Shown: piece after piece, positions 1-8,943 of the stretch
Position numbering within the stretch: the first letter of the stretch is position 1
Layout of the letters: every line of letters starts with the position of its first letter
DNA from: Nocardiopsis ansamitocini
Lineage (GTDB): Bacteria; Actinomycetota; Actinomycetes; Streptosporangiales; Streptosporangiaceae
DNA length: 64,000 nucleotides
Assembly (NCBI RefSeq): GCF_030268225.1
Contig: NZ_BSQG01000004.1
Location: 496,001 to 560,000 of the forward strand
Direction of reading: 5' to 3'
Notes under the pieces: generated by a model
The model's input: only the letters and a program-made list of their open reading frames with translations
What the model was told of the DNA's origin: nothing
The model's database searches: none
Translations under genes and position numbers: made by a program

Positions 1-2
1 TC

Positions 3-1160
3 GGGCGGGTGATGTCGCCCCTGCAGGCACGCCGCATGGTGCCCGGCCTGCGCACCGACGGACTGCGCTCGGTGGCCGCCTACCACGACCACCAGATGAA
101 CGACAGCCGCGTCGCGGTGATGACGGTACGCGCGGCCGTGGAGGCGGGCGCGGTCGTGCTCAACCACTCCGAGGTCGTCGGGCTGCGCACCACCCGCGGC
201 CGGGTCGGCGGCGCCGACCTGCGCGACCGGCTCGACGGCAGCGAGTTCGGGGTGGACGCACGCCTGGTGCTCAACGCGACCGGCCCCTGGGTGGACCACC
301 TCCGCCGGATGGAGAACCCCGACGCCGCGCCCAGCGTGCGGCTGTCCAAGGGCGCACACCTGGTCGTGAAGACGCCGCGGCCCTGGCGCGCCGCGCTGAC
401 CATCCCGGTGGACAAGTACCGCGTGTCCTTCGCCATTCCCTGGGAGGACCACCTCCTGCTGGGCACCACCGACGAGGAATACACCGGCGACCCCGCCGAG
501 GTGGGCGTGGTGCAGAGCGACATCGACCAGATCCTGGGCGAGGCGGGGGTCGGCGTGGAGCCGGCGCTGCTGGACCCCGCGTCAATCGTCTACTCCTTCG
601 CCGGGCTGCGGGTGCTGCCCGGCGGCGCCGGCGGCACCAGCGCGGCCAAGCGCGAGACGGTGGTGACCGAGGGGCGCGGCGGCATGCTCTCGGTGGCCGG
701 CGGCAAGTGGACGACCTACCGGCACATCGGGCGCAGCGTGATCGAGCGGCTGCGCCGGCTGAGCTCGGTCCCCCTTGCCGAGGACATGGCGGCACCGCTG
801 CGGACCGTGCCGCTGCCGGGGGTGGCCCGCCCCGACGCCGTGGTGCACCGGCTGCTGGCCGAGGACGCCCCCGGCGAGCGGATGGACGTGCTCGTCGCGC
901 GGCACCTGGCCTCCCACTACGGGAGCCTGGCGTTGGACCTGGCCGCGCTCGTGCGCGAGGACCCGGCGCTGGGCGAGCGCATCCACCCCGACGGTCCCGA
1001 CATCTGGGCCCAGGTGGCCTACGCCCGCGACCGCGAGTGGGCGGCCACCGCCGACGACGTGCTGCGCCGGCGCACCACAGTCACGGTGCGCGGCCTGGCC
1101 ACGCCGCAGGTCCGCGCGGCGACCGAGTCGATGCTGGCGCCGCCCCTCCGCGCGGCCTGA
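3..1160 (+). CDS. glpD: Aerobic glycerol-3-phosphate dehydrogenase, 5' truncated by window edge
   Basis: This enzyme oxidises sn-glycerol 3-phosphate to dihydroxyacetone phosphate and passes electrons to the quinone pool at the cytoplasmic membrane. The frame is open to the left edge, so the start codon and the FAD-binding GxGxxG lie outside; about 385 codons of a family that is usually 550-580 residues remain. Numbered from the codon at base 9, the visible family motifs are NATGPW near residue 89, a SKGAHLVV stretch near 113, LGTTDEEY near 151 and GGKWTTYR near 229. A helical C-terminal domain follows. The gene ends at a strong hairpin shared with the convergent gene to its right. Methionines near base 9 are internal and should not be taken as starts. 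The family call is firm. Confidence 0.93.
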   Translation, partial: GRVMSPLQARRMVPGLRTDGLRSVAAYHDHQMNDSRVAVMTVRAAVEAGAVVLNHSEVVGLRTTRGRVGGADLRDRLDGSEFGVDARLVLNATGPWVDHLRRMENPDAAPSVRLSKGAHLVVKTPRPWRAALTIPVDKYRVSFAIPWEDHLLLGTTDEEYTGDPAEVGVVQSDIDQILGEAGVGVEPALLDPASIVYSFAGLRVLPGGAGGTSAAKRETVVTEGRGGMLSVAGGKWTTYRHIGRSVIERLRRLSSVPLAEDMAAPLRTVPLPGVARPDAVVHRLLAEDAPGERMDVLVARHLASHYGSLALDLAALVREDPALGERIHPDGPDIWAQVAYARDREWAATADDVLRRRTTVTVRGLATPQVRAATESMLAPPLRAA

Positions 1161-1183
1161 CCGCACGGGGCGAGCGCCCCGTC

Positions 1184-1224
1184 GCGGGAAGCGCGTCCTT
1201 CTCCGACGCGCTTCCCGCTTTCTT
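1184..1224. terminator. Bidirectional intrinsic terminator between convergent genes
   Basis: The 13-bp arms GCGGGAAGCGCGT (1184-1196) and its exact complement (1206-1218) are separated by a 9-nt loop and followed by TTTCTT. The hairpin sits between the glpD stop at 1160 and the end of the minus-strand methyltransferase at 1255, so it can serve both. Confidence 0.85.
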
Positions 1225-1254
1225 GCCGGCACCGGGGGCGGGAGGGGAAGCGGG

Positions 1255-2088
1255 TCAGGTCGTGCGGCCCAGGGCCCCGGCGAGCAGGTGGTGGGTGTCG
1301 CTGCCACGGGGGGTGTGGTCGTCGGGACGCCAGTCGTTGGCCGCCGCCACGCCCGGCTCCAGGAGCTCCATCCCGTCGAAGAAACGGGCGATCTGGTCGG
1401 CGGTGCGGAACCAGCCGCTGCCCAGGCCCCCCTTGACCAGCGCCGCCTCGACGTCGCGGGCGCGTTCGTCACCGGAGTCGTAGAAGTGCGTGATCATCAC
1501 GTAGCTGCCGCTGGGGAGGCGGTCGCGGATCTGGGCGGCGATCGCCCAGGGGTCGTCCTCGTCGTCGAGGTGGTGCAGGATCGAGGCCATGAACACCGCG
1601 ACCGGCTGGTCGAAGTCCAACAGGCGCAGGGTGTCGGGGTGCTCGAAGATGCCGTCGGGGTGGCGCAGGTCGGCCTGGATGACGGTGGTGGTCTGGTTGT
1701 CGGCCAGCAGCGCGCGGGCGTGGGCGAGCACGATGGGGTCGTTGTCGACGTAGACGACCCGCACCTCCGGGTCGGTCTCGTGCGCGATCTCGTGGACGTT
1801 TCCGGCCGTCGGCAGGCCCGAGCCGATGTCGAGGAACTGCTTGATCCCGTTCTGCACCAGGAACCGGGTGGCGCGCTGGAGCATGAACCGGCTCTCCTTG
1901 CCCAGCTGCTTGCCCTGGGGGAAGACCTGCTCGACGGCGGAGGCTGCGGCACGGTCGGCCGGGAAGTTGTCCTTGCCGCCCATGAAGTAGTCGCACACCC
2001 GCGCGATGCTGGGGACCTCCCTGTTGACCTCGGGCGGGAGCTTCGTGGGGTCCGGAGCCTGCGTTTTCATCCAGGAGTCGTTACCCAT
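1255..2088 (-). CDS. SAM-dependent methyltransferase, Methyltransf_19 (DUF574) family
   Basis: The protein is a class I SAM-dependent methyltransferase of the actinomycete-restricted Methyltransf_19 family; members are common and mostly without a known substrate. The family signature is visible as VCDYFMGGKDNFPAD near the N-terminus, then the SAM-binding FLDIGSGLPT, the acidic VVYVDNDP loop and ILHHLDD. The start is set at the ATG at 2088, giving 277 residues: a GAGAGG sequence lies about 10 nt upstream, while the open frame beyond has no ribosome-binding site. It is convergent with glpD and separated from the TetR gene by about 240 bp. Substrate unknown. Confidence 0.85.
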   Translation of the reverse strand: MGNDSWMKTQAPDPTKLPPEVNREVPSIARVCDYFMGGKDNFPADRAAASAVEQVFPQGKQLGKESRFMLQRATRFLVQNGIKQFLDIGSGLPTAGNVHEIAHETDPEVRVVYVDNDPIVLAHARALLADNQTTTVIQADLRHPDGIFEHPDTLRLLDFDQPVAVFMASILHHLDDEDDPWAIAAQIRDRLPSGSYVMITHFYDSGDERARDVEAALVKGGLGSGWFRTADQIARFFDGMELLEPGVAAANDWRPDDHTPRGSDTHHLLAGALGRTT

Positions 2089-2326
2089 GGCGATCGGGCC
2101 TCTCAATGTCCGGGGACGATACCCGCGCAAAGCGGTTGCCCGCATGATATTCCCGCAACGGCAGGGACCAGGCGGTTTTCAACTACCCCCCGGTAACCCA
2201 CTTCTGTGACCAGGGATTCTTCGGTCGAAGCAGCGAAAAAGGTGCCCGAATCGCAATTCCACGTCTCGAAAGATTTGCGATAAGTCCGTTTTAATCCCGT
2301 TTCGAGAACCGCGGAGGTCCTTCTGC

Positions 2327-3085
2327 CTACTGGAGTTGCTGGGGGCCGCCGGCCTCCAGGGCCGCGCGGACCTTGGCCAGGACCTCTCCCCCGGAGGCTC
2401 CCGCGGGATAGACGGCGACCAGCACCGCCCCCTCCGGCCCGGAGGGCCGCGACCGCCCCGAGGCGGCGGCGCGCAGCGAACCGGCCAGTTCCTCCGTCAC
2501 GAAGGACAGCGCCTCCTCCAACCTCTGCGCGACAGCGGCCCCCGTCTCCCCCGGCGTGCGCAGCCACCCGCGCAGCACATGGTTGTGCGCGGCGATCACC
2601 GCGGCTGCCAGCACCTCCGCGGCCAGCAGGGTGCGGGCGTCGGTGTGGCCGCGCGACAGGTGCTGGGTGAACAGCGCCTGGTAGCGCGCCGACATCGCGA
2701 TCTCGCGGTCGCGCAGGCCCGTATGTGCGCGGACCAGCTGGTAGCGGGCCAGGGCGACATCGGGATCGGTGGTGTAGCCGCGCAGCACCATCCGGGCCGC
2801 CGCGCACACGGCCGCCACCGGTTCCTCGCCCGATTCCGTCAGGAGCGCGCCGATTTCCTCCACCAGCTCATCCTGGTCGGCGAAGAGGACGTCGTCCTTG
2901 GAGCCGAAACGGCGGAACAGCGTGCTGCGGCTGACCCCCGCGGCTACCGCGATGTCGTCCATGGTGGTGGCCTCGAAACCGTGCTCGGCGAACAGCCGCA
3001 GCGCGGCGCCCACCACTCCCCGCGAGTGCGCCGGCCGCGCGGTGTCGCGCCCGCGCCGGGCCGCCGTGTCCGTGTGCCGCTGCAT
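2327..3085 (-). CDS. TetR/AcrR family transcriptional regulator
   Basis: The N-terminal helix-turn-helix spans roughly residues 40-67 (TTMDDIAVAAGVSRSTLFRRF) with the usual preceding helix AALRLFAEHGF. The rest is a variable helical ligand-binding domain, 252 residues in all. It is transcribed away from the acyl-CoA dehydrogenase gene, and the 140-bp gap carries two copies of a 17-bp palindrome, so it very probably represses both itself and the dehydrogenase. By analogy with other TetR-dehydrogenase pairs the ligand could be an acyl-CoA; this is inference. Confidence 0.88.
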   Translation of the reverse strand: MQRHTDTAARRGRDTARPAHSRGVVGAALRLFAEHGFEATTMDDIAVAAGVSRSTLFRRFGSKDDVLFADQDELVEEIGALLTESGEEPVAAVCAAARMVLRGYTTDPDVALARYQLVRAHTGLRDREIAMSARYQALFTQHLSRGHTDARTLLAAEVLAAAVIAAHNHVLRGWLRTPGETGAAVAQRLEEALSFVTEELAGSLRAAASGRSRPSGPEGAVLVAVYPAGASGGEVLAKVRAALEAGGPQQLQ

Positions 3086-3160
3086 CGTCCCCCGTTTTCC
3101 GCGCCCGTACCGGTCGGGACGCCCCGCCGATTGTCCCGCCTGCGCGGCACAACGCCGATA

Positions 3161-3197
3161 TTGAGACTGAGTTTCAATCCTTGATACTCAGTGTCAT
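3161..3197. promoter_or_regulatory. Double TetR-type operator
   Basis: Two copies of a near-perfect palindrome with consensus TTGANACTNAGTNTCA lie 20 bp apart, at 3161-3177 and 3181-3197. The first is TTGAGACTGAGTTTCAA and the second TTGATACTCAGTGTCAT. They sit between the divergent TetR and acyl-CoA dehydrogenase genes, ending 30 bp before the dehydrogenase ATG. This places them over its promoter. Confidence 0.75.
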
Positions 3198-3227
3198 ACT
3201 GGGCGCATCGCGATGCAAGGAGACCGG

Positions 3228-4382
3228 ATGAGCGACTTCGACCTGTACCGCCCCAACGACGAGCACGACGCGATCCGCGAGGCCGTCCGCGCCGTCGCCG
3301 AGGACAAGATCGCCCCGCACGCCGCCGAGACCGACGAGACCGCGCAGTTCCCGCAACGCGCCTACGACGCACTGCGCGCCAGCGACTTCCACGCCCCGCA
3401 CGTGGGCGAGGCCTACGGCGGCGCGGGCGCCGACGCCCTGGCCACCTGCATCGTCATCGAGGAGGTCGCGCGGGTCTGCGCCTCCTCATCGCTCATCCCC
3501 GCCGTGAACAAGCTCGGCTCGATGCCGCTGATCCTGGCCGGCTCCGAGGACGTCAAGCAGCGCTACCTCACGCCGCTCGCCGCCGGCGAGGCGATGTTCT
3601 CCTACGGGCTGTCCGAGCGCGAGGCCGGATCGGACACCGCGAGCATGCGCGCCCGCGCCGTCCGCGACGGCGACGACTGGGTGCTGTCAGGGCAGAAGTC
3701 CTGGATCACCAACGCCGGGATCTCGCAGTACTACACGGTGATGGCGGTGACCGACCCCGACGGTGCGCGCGGGCGCAACGTCAGCGCGTTCGTCGTGCAC
3801 GCCGACGACCCCGGCTTCTCCCTGGGCGAGCCCGAACGCAAACTCGGCATCAAGGGCTCCCCCACCCGCGAGCTCCTGTTCGACAACATGCGCATCCCCG
3901 GCGACCGGTTGGTCGGCGAGGTCGGCGAGGGGCTGCGCATCGCGCTGCGCACCCTGGACCACACCCGGGTGACCATCGGCGCCCAGGCCGTCGGCATCGC
4001 CCAGGGGGCGCTGGACTACGCGCTGGGCTACGTCAAGGAGCGGCGGCAGTTCGGCAAGGCCGTCGCGGAGTTCCAGGGCGTGCAGTTCATGCTCGCCGAC
4101 ATGGCGATGAAACTGGAGTCGGCCCGCCAGATGGTCTACGTGGCCGCCGCCAAGTCCGAGCGCGGCGACGCCGACCTGTCCTTCTTCGGCGCCGCCGCCA
4201 AGTGCCTGGCCTCCGACGTGGCCATGGAGATCACCACCGACGCGGTCCAGCTCCTGGGGGGCGCCGGGTACACCCGCGACTACCCGGTCGAGCGGATGAT
4301 GCGCGACGCGAAGATCACCCAGATCTACGAGGGCACCAACCAGATCCAGCGCCTGGTGATGGCCCGGCAGCTGCTGAAGTAG
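3228..4382 (+). CDS. Acyl-CoA dehydrogenase
   Basis: This is a flavin-dependent acyl-CoA dehydrogenase performing alpha,beta-desaturation of an acyl-CoA in beta-oxidation or branched-chain amino-acid breakdown, in the cytoplasm with electron-transfer flavoprotein as partner. Visible motifs are [13 protein letters not shown], the FAD-region SWITNAG, the [12 protein letters not shown] stretch and, near residue 366, IYEGTNQIQ, whose Glu is the family's catalytic base. The ATG at 3228 is chosen because AAGGAG lies 5 nt upstream; the in-frame ATG 15 nt earlier would overlap that site. The length, 384 residues, is normal. Probably controlled by the divergent TetR protein through the double operator. 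The acyl chain specificity cannot be read. Confidence 0.92.
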   Translation: MSDFDLYRPNDEHDAIREAVRAVAEDKIAPHAAETDETAQFPQRAYDALRASDFHAPHVGEAYGGAGADALATCIVIEEVARVCASSSLIPAVNKLGSMPLILAGSEDVKQRYLTPLAAGEAMFSYGLSEREAGSDTASMRARAVRDGDDWVLSGQKSWITNAGISQYYTVMAVTDPDGARGRNVSAFVVHADDPGFSLGEPERKLGIKGSPTRELLFDNMRIPGDRLVGEVGEGLRIALRTLDHTRVTIGAQAVGIAQGALDYALGYVKERRQFGKAVAEFQGVQFMLADMAMKLESARQMVYVAAAKSERGDADLSFFGAAAKCLASDVAMEITTDAVQLLGGAGYTRDYPVERMMRDAKITQIYEGTNQIQRLVMARQLLK

Positions 4383-4400
4383 CCCTTGGGCGGGTGCCCC

Positions 4401-4444
4401 GCGGGCCGCGACGCTCTCCTGAGGGGAGGGAGCCCGTGGCCCGC
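4401..4444. terminator. Probable terminator hairpin between convergent genes
   Basis: The arms GCGGGCC (4401-4407) and GGCCCGC (4438-4444) enclose a second GC-rich inverted repeat. The element lies just after the dehydrogenase stop at 4382 and before the end of the convergent regulator at 4582. There is no clear U-tract. Confidence 0.5.
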
Positions 4445-4581
4445 GTGCTGTCGGGGGGGGAAGCCGGCGGCCGTGACCGTGGCCCGTCCTCTGGATCATC
4501 GCGGGACGGCACCCCGGTAGTCGGGGGCGGTTGACTGCGTTTCGCGCCGGACGGCGCACTCCGGCCCCCGGTGGACCGGGG

Positions 4582-5424
4582 TCAGGCGCCGCGGGATGCG
4601 AGCCGGGCGAGCGCGGCGGCGCTCGCGCTGCCCGGCTCGGCGGTGTACATCACCAGGCTCAGGCAGGTGCCGGGCAGCAGCAGGGTCTGGCAGTCCAGGT
4701 CGAGGTCGCCCAATTCCGGGTGGCACAAGCGTTTGCGCAAGGCGGGCACCGGGCGCACGTGATGGTCGCGCCACCGGGTCGCGAAGTCGGTACTGTGCGC
4801 TGCGAACGCGTTGACGAGCTCGCCGAGGACCCGGTCGGCCGGGCTGCGGACGCTCGCCGCGCGCAGTTGGGCGGCCGTCTGCCGGGCGAACCCGTCGTCC
4901 TCTGGGGCCGACGACGAGCACAGCGTGCCGTTGAACCGGATGGCCAACCGTACGGTGTTGCGTTCCTCGACGGGCAGCAGCGCGAAGTCGGTGATCAGTT
5001 CGACCGCCGCGCTGTTCCAGGCGAGGACGTCGAGTCGCTCGTCGGCCAGGTAGGCGGGGATCGGCCCCAGCCTGTCCAGCAACCGGCGGGCACCCGCGGG
5101 AACCGGTGGCCGACCGGCTCCGACCTCCCGCGAAACCTCCTGCCCGGCCAGCCGTACCAGGTAGTCGCGTTCCTCGGCGGTGAGCCGCAGCGCATTGGCC
5201 AGCGAGCCCAGCACCTGCGGCGAGGGACGCGGTGCGCGTGCCTGTTCGAGCCGTTCGTAGTAGCTGGTCGACACCCCGGCCAGTGCGGCCACCTCTTCGC
5301 GCCGCAGTCCGGGGGTACGCCGCGCGCGTCGGCCCGGAGGATGGACCGCCGCGGTCGGCATGCGGTCCGGACGCAGCGCTTCGCGTCGGCGGCGCAGGAA
5401 ATCTGCCAGTTCGGCTCTGCTCAC
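4582..5424 (-). CDS. XRE-family regulator with MmyB-type ligand-binding domain
   Basis: The N-terminal helix-turn-helix contains TPGLRREEVAALAGVSTSYY followed by ERLEQARAPRPSPQVL, the classic signature of the actinomycete XRE/MmyB group. The C-terminal half, with DVLAWNSAA and RWRDHHV, is the PAS-like ligand-binding domain. The GTG at 5424 (protein starting MSRAELADFLRRRREAL) is chosen because every known member begins here; the open frame further upstream shows no homology and runs into the divergent gene. The length is 280 residues. It faces a SnoaL-like/NmrA-like operon and probably controls it. Confidence 0.85.
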   Translation of the reverse strand: MSRAELADFLRRRREALRPDRMPTAAVHPPGRRARRTPGLRREEVAALAGVSTSYYERLEQARAPRPSPQVLGSLANALRLTAEERDYLVRLAGQEVSREVGAGRPPVPAGARRLLDRLGPIPAYLADERLDVLAWNSAAVELITDFALLPVEERNTVRLAIRFNGTLCSSSAPEDDGFARQTAAQLRAASVRSPADRVLGELVNAFAAHSTDFATRWRDHHVRPVPALRKRLCHPELGDLDLDCQTLLLPGTCLSLVMYTAEPGSASAAALARLASRGA

Positions 5425-5518
5425 CCGGCCAGGATGGCACAGCGGCCCCGGCGCAGCCACGGACCGGTGGTCCGGGGCTAAGCCGTCCGTTCCTCGACGG
5501 TGCTCCCGCCCCCAGCCT

Positions 5519-5532
5519 GGTGTGGTCACACC
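5519..5532. promoter_or_regulatory. Palindrome in divergent promoter region
   Basis: GGTGTG-GT-CACACC is a perfect 6-bp inverted repeat in the 130-bp gap between the XRE regulator and the SnoaL-like gene. A second, shorter inverted repeat (GGACC/GGTCC arms) is at 5461-5473. Either could be the regulator's binding site. Confidence 0.35.
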
Positions 5533-5554
5533 CGTTCGACACCGGAGGGCCACC

Positions 5555-5998
5555 GTGCCACGCACACCCGAAGAGGTATTTCGTCGATTGCTGGATCTGC
5601 TGCTGGTCAAGGACATGGACGCCATCGCACGTCTGTGGGCGCCGGACGGCACGGCCGAGTTCCCCTTCGCCACGGGGAGCCAACCGCGGCGGCTGGTCGG
5701 ACGGGAGGCGGTCCGCGGCTACCTGGCCGACTACCCGGAGCTGATGGACGTGCGTGAGATCTCCGCGGTGACGGTGCACCACACGAAACGGCCGGGGACC
5801 GTCGCGGTGGAGTTCACGGCGCACGGCCACACGGTGCGCACCGGTGAGCCCTACCGGCTGGACTACATGACGGTGGTCACCACCCGGGACGGTCTGATCA
5901 CCCACTACCGGGACTACTGGAGCCCGCTGGCCGCCGCTGCTGCGGCCGGGACGCTGCCCGAACTGCTCGACTCGCTTCGTCCGGAGGTCACCCGATGA
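5555..5998 (+). CDS. SnoaL-like / NTF2-fold protein
   Basis: This small protein of 147 residues has the cone-shaped NTF2-like fold signature: EEVFRRLLDLLLVKDMDAIARLWAPDGTAEFPF at the start, then GREAVRGYL and a C-terminal ITHYRDYW. Family members are polyketide cyclases, isomerases or ligand-binding proteins, and the sequence does not say which. The GTG at 5555 is chosen as start since GGAGGG lies a few bases upstream. Its stop overlaps the next gene's start (ATGA), so the two form an operon. Confidence 0.75.
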   Translation: MPRTPEEVFRRLLDLLLVKDMDAIARLWAPDGTAEFPFATGSQPRRLVGREAVRGYLADYPELMDVREISAVTVHHTKRPGTVAVEFTAHGHTVRTGEPYRLDYMTVVTTRDGLITHYRDYWSPLAAAAAAGTLPELLDSLRPEVTR

Positions 5999-6864
5999 CC
6001 GGTGTACTGGTGACCGGCGGTACGGGGAAGACCGGGGGCGCACTGGTGGACCTGCTGCGAGGCGGTGGGGTCCCGGTCCGGGTGGCCAGTCGCACGCCGT
6101 CTGCTCACGACCGCGACGCGGTCCGGTTCGACTGGACCGACCCGGCCACCCATCCGGCTGCGCTCCGGGGGGTCGACCGGGTCTTCCTGGTGCCTCCGGT
6201 GAACACCGTCGATCCGATGCCGTTGGTCGGGCCGTTCCTGGCCGAGGCGCAACGGCTCGGCGTGCGTCGGGTGGTACTGCTCGGTTCCGCCATCGTATTG
6301 CCCAACGCTCCCGGCGCGGTGGAGATGGCCGCGCAGGTGCGGGCCCGGCCCGGGTGGGTCGTGCTGCGCGCCTCCGGCTTCATGCAGAACTTCCTGGCCC
6401 CGCACCCATTGGGCGAGCGGATACGGCGGCACGGCGAGATCCGCACCGCTGCCGGGGACGGCCGGCTGGGCTGGATCGACGCGCGGGACATCTCGGCCGC
6501 CGCCTTCGCGCTGCTGGCCGGCTCCGGAACCGCCTCCGACGACCAACGCGACCACCTGCTCACCGGGCCGAAGGCACTGAGCTACACGGAGGCTGCCTCG
6601 ATCATCACTGCCCGCACCGGATGGCCGGTCCGGGTGACGCCGATCCGCACCGACGAGCAGGCGGCCCATTACCGGTCCGCAGGTATGCCCGCCGAGTTCG
6701 CCACCGCCCTGGCCACTGTGGAGGACGGCGTCAGGGCGGGCCGCGAGGACCGGGTCAGCACTGCGGTACTGGATCTGACCGGCCGCCCGCCCCGCGCTTT
6801 CGCCGAGTTCGTCCAGGACCACGCGTCCGAGTGGGCCCATGGCGAGGGGACCGCCGACCGCTGA
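5995..6864 (+). CDS. NmrA-like NAD(P)-binding protein
   Basis: The protein opens with the Rossmann motif VLVTGGTGKTGGALVDLL and lacks the catalytic YxxxK of classical short-chain dehydrogenases. Those features, with ASGFMQNF and the C-terminal GRPPRAFAEFV, mark the NmrA/HSCARG group of atypical SDRs. Members act as redox-sensing regulators or NAD(P)H-dependent reductases. The length is 289 residues. It is translationally coupled to the SnoaL-like gene by a 4-bp overlap, and the pair is divergent from the XRE regulator. The substrate is unknown. Confidence 0.8.
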   Translation: MTGVLVTGGTGKTGGALVDLLRGGGVPVRVASRTPSAHDRDAVRFDWTDPATHPAALRGVDRVFLVPPVNTVDPMPLVGPFLAEAQRLGVRRVVLLGSAIVLPNAPGAVEMAAQVRARPGWVVLRASGFMQNFLAPHPLGERIRRHGEIRTAAGDGRLGWIDARDISAAAFALLAGSGTASDDQRDHLLTGPKALSYTEAASIITARTGWPVRVTPIRTDEQAAHYRSAGMPAEFATALATVEDGVRAGREDRVSTAVLDLTGRPPRAFAEFVQDHASEWAHGEGTADR

Positions 6865-7540
6865 GTCCTTTGCGCCCCCGGAAGAGACCGGAGAAGTCGG
6901 ACGTCGCCCACCGGGACGCCCGCCGGGTGCGGGGAGGGGGTTCTCGACCTGATCGGATGCCGGCCCTGAGGGCCTGGACGCCCCGGCACCGTATCGGCGT
7001 TCGCACGGGCGTGTCGGGGGCGGCCCCTCAGGGGGTCGCCCCCGACGCCTGCCCGCAAGCAGCCGAGCACCGCAAAGTGTTCGTCGGAGGCCCGGACGAA
7101 CGGCGGCGCACCGTATGGCTGCGTGCTCTTCGGGCTTCGCGCGGACCGGAGTGGAAAGAGAACTCCCACATCCCACGCCCCCTCCAGCCCCAGACGAATC
7201 AGAACTAATTAATTCGAACTTTCTTCACTCGCGTCCATCCTGGCCGGATAACCGCCCTCATTCTGGATATCTCCCAATTCCCTCTGGACGGGATGCGGGT
7301 CAGTGAATATGATCTCACGGTGCAGTCGAAACAACTTCAACTGCGCCAGGGCGGACATCGAACCATGGGGGCAAGGCTGGCTTTTCTCCGCAAAGGCCGA
7401 ATTCTCTTCGCGGTTTTCCGGCGGCCCGCCCCGCTCGCGAATTCCAACCGTCGGCAGCAGATGCCAATTCCAGGGAAAGCGCTCCAGGAGCCATTCGATG
7501 AAACCCCGACGGTTTCTCTGCTGGGAGGGTGCGTTGCATT
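6865..7540. other. Intergenic region upstream of the NRPS cluster
   Basis: No convincing gene is seen in these 676 bases. A hairpin lies at 7013-7046. The stretch around 7200-7310 is notably richer in A and T than its surroundings and precedes the first gene of the NRPS cluster, so it is the likely promoter region. Short open frames here lack ribosome-binding sites. Confidence 0.5.
7013..7046. terminator. Strong GC-rich hairpin, probable terminator
   Basis: The arms GTCGGGGGCG (7013-7022) and CGCCCCCGAC (7037-7046) are exactly complementary, and the loop itself can pair CCCC with GGGG. It lies 150 bp past the NmrA-like gene with no U-tract. This is typical of GC-rich actinomycete terminators. 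Confidence 0.55.
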
Positions 7541-8335
7541 ATGTGGTCTGATCCCGGGGAAGTGGTGGCCGTGGACGCCCGGAGGGAGGAGTTCACGAGG
7601 TCGGGCTATCTCGTCCTCCCCGAAATGGTGCCCCGAGCCCTGATCGACCGGCTCGTTCCGGAGGTGGACCGCTGGGTGGACGACGGGCTGCGCGCCCGCT
7701 CCATAGCGTGCTGCACGGACACGGTGCAGGTGAGCGCACCTCCGGTGATGGAGTTGGAACTGCCCGCCCATGGCGCGCTGCTGACCCATCCGCCACTGAT
7801 GGACGTGCTGGCGCAGCTCATCGGCTCGTCGTTCGTCTTCCATCACCTGCATAGCGATCGGCACGACGCGGGACGCGGGGGCAAGCCCTGGCATCACGAC
7901 CGTGAGCCCAACGCCAGCGCCGACCCGTCGTTGACGATGGTGCACGCGCTGCATTATCTGGGCGGCCTGGACGAGACGGTGGACAGCCTGGTGGTGCTGC
8001 CGGGCTCCCATCATGAGAGCGCCTCCAAGGATTCCCGGACGCATTTGGGTACCAGCGAGTTACCGGACGAGATAATCATCGACCGCCTGCCCCCCGGGTC
8101 GACCGTGCTGATCAATTCAGGGCTTTTCCATGCGCGTCGACCCGCGCCTCCGGTCAGCGATCGCTTCCGTTATTTCGTCGACGCCTCCTACTGCCAGACG
8201 GGAACGCAGTGGCGGCCCGCGAAACCGTACTGGCGCCATATGCTCTCCCGGGCGCGGTCGCTGGGTCTTGATGGTGGACGATGGCCAGAGCTCTTCGCGG
8301 AGCGCCATTTCACCGAGTACACGCAGACGGCCTGA
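7541..8335 (+). CDS. Phytanoyl-CoA dioxygenase (PhyH) family oxygenase
   Basis: This is an Fe(II)/2-oxoglutarate-dependent oxygenase of the PhyH family, which often hydroxylates or halogenates precursors in natural-product pathways. The iron-binding facial triad is visible as H118-x-D120 in KPWHHDRE and the distal His197 in GLFHARR; PGSHHES near 155 is also typical. The ATG at 7541 is preferred because GGGAGGG ends 11 nt upstream and would overlap the earlier GTG at 7529. The length is 264 residues. It is the first gene of a seven-gene same-strand run and sits 14 nt before the next start. Confidence 0.82.
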   Translation: MWSDPGEVVAVDARREEFTRSGYLVLPEMVPRALIDRLVPEVDRWVDDGLRARSIACCTDTVQVSAPPVMELELPAHGALLTHPPLMDVLAQLIGSSFVFHHLHSDRHDAGRGGKPWHHDREPNASADPSLTMVHALHYLGGLDETVDSLVVLPGSHHESASKDSRTHLGTSELPDEIIIDRLPPGSTVLINSGLFHARRPAPPVSDRFRYFVDASYCQTGTQWRPAKPYWRHMLSRARSLGLDGGRWPELFAERHFTEYTQTA

Positions 8336-8349
8336 GGGGAACATCACTC

Positions 8350-8943
8350 GTGGAGATTCTGGAGCGCGTCGCCTTCTCCGACGTTCGACTCGACTACCTG
8401 AACGAGCATCCGGCCGAACGGGACCACGCGGGGAACACCAACCAATCCGGGGAGGAGAACCTCTGGCGTGCCGAGAAGCTGCTGGGGGTCTGGTGGCGGG
8501 TCCGGCTCTCCCGCCCGGAAGTCCTCTCCGTCGTCCTTCCGTGGCACACCGCCGAGGGAGGGGAGTTCGAGCTGATTCCTCCCTCCGGCCTGACGGTCGG
8601 GCAGGTGGCGGCCCGGGTGCGGGCGTTCTCCACCGATATCGAGAAGGCCAACCCGGTCTGCACGGCCAAGATGCGCGTGCTCGGTCAGGCACCCATCACA
8701 CCGGTGCACCTGAGCACCCTGGCGGTCGACCACATCGACTACGCGGGTTTGCCGTGCAGGGAAGGGCTCATCCACCTCGACGGCCTGCACCGGATGCTGG
8801 CCTGGGAGCTGACGGGAAGGCTGGCAAACGGCCCCGGGCTGGAAGTACTGATCGCCGGCGACCCCGAGGGTCCGACCGGTCCCCATACGGCCGAAGGGCC
8901 GGACGGGGGATCGTCGGGGTCGACGGGGGATGAGCGGGAGTGA
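8350..8943 (+). CDS. Uncharacterised protein in NRPS cluster (possibly DUF6309-like)
   Basis: This 197-residue protein has no recognised catalytic motif. Visible features are DYLNEHPAERDHAGNTNQSGEENLWRAEKLL near the start, VVLPWHTAEGGEFEL in the middle and LCREGLIHLDGLHRMLAWEL-type sequence near 145. From memory it resembles an uncharacterised actinomycete family found beside NRPS genes (DUF6309), but this was not checked. The GTG at 8350 is chosen because GAGGGGA, overlapping the previous stop, lies 10 nt upstream. Its stop overlaps the NRPS start (ATG at 8940 or nearby), so translation is coupled. The C-terminal 20 residues are low-complexity Gly/Asp/Ser. Confidence 0.7.
   Translation: MEILERVAFSDVRLDYLNEHPAERDHAGNTNQSGEENLWRAEKLLGVWWRVRLSRPEVLSVVLPWHTAEGGEFELIPPSGLTVGQVAARVRAFSTDIEKANPVCTAKMRVLGQAPITPVHLSTLAVDHIDYAGLPCREGLIHLDGLHRMLAWELTGRLANGPGLEVLIAGDPEGPTGPHTAEGPDGGSSGSTGDERE

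Noticed and set aside
7115-7306. 63-codon frame in the gap before the NRPS cluster
   Set aside because: No ribosome-binding site, no motif, and it crosses an A/T-rich promoter-like stretch.
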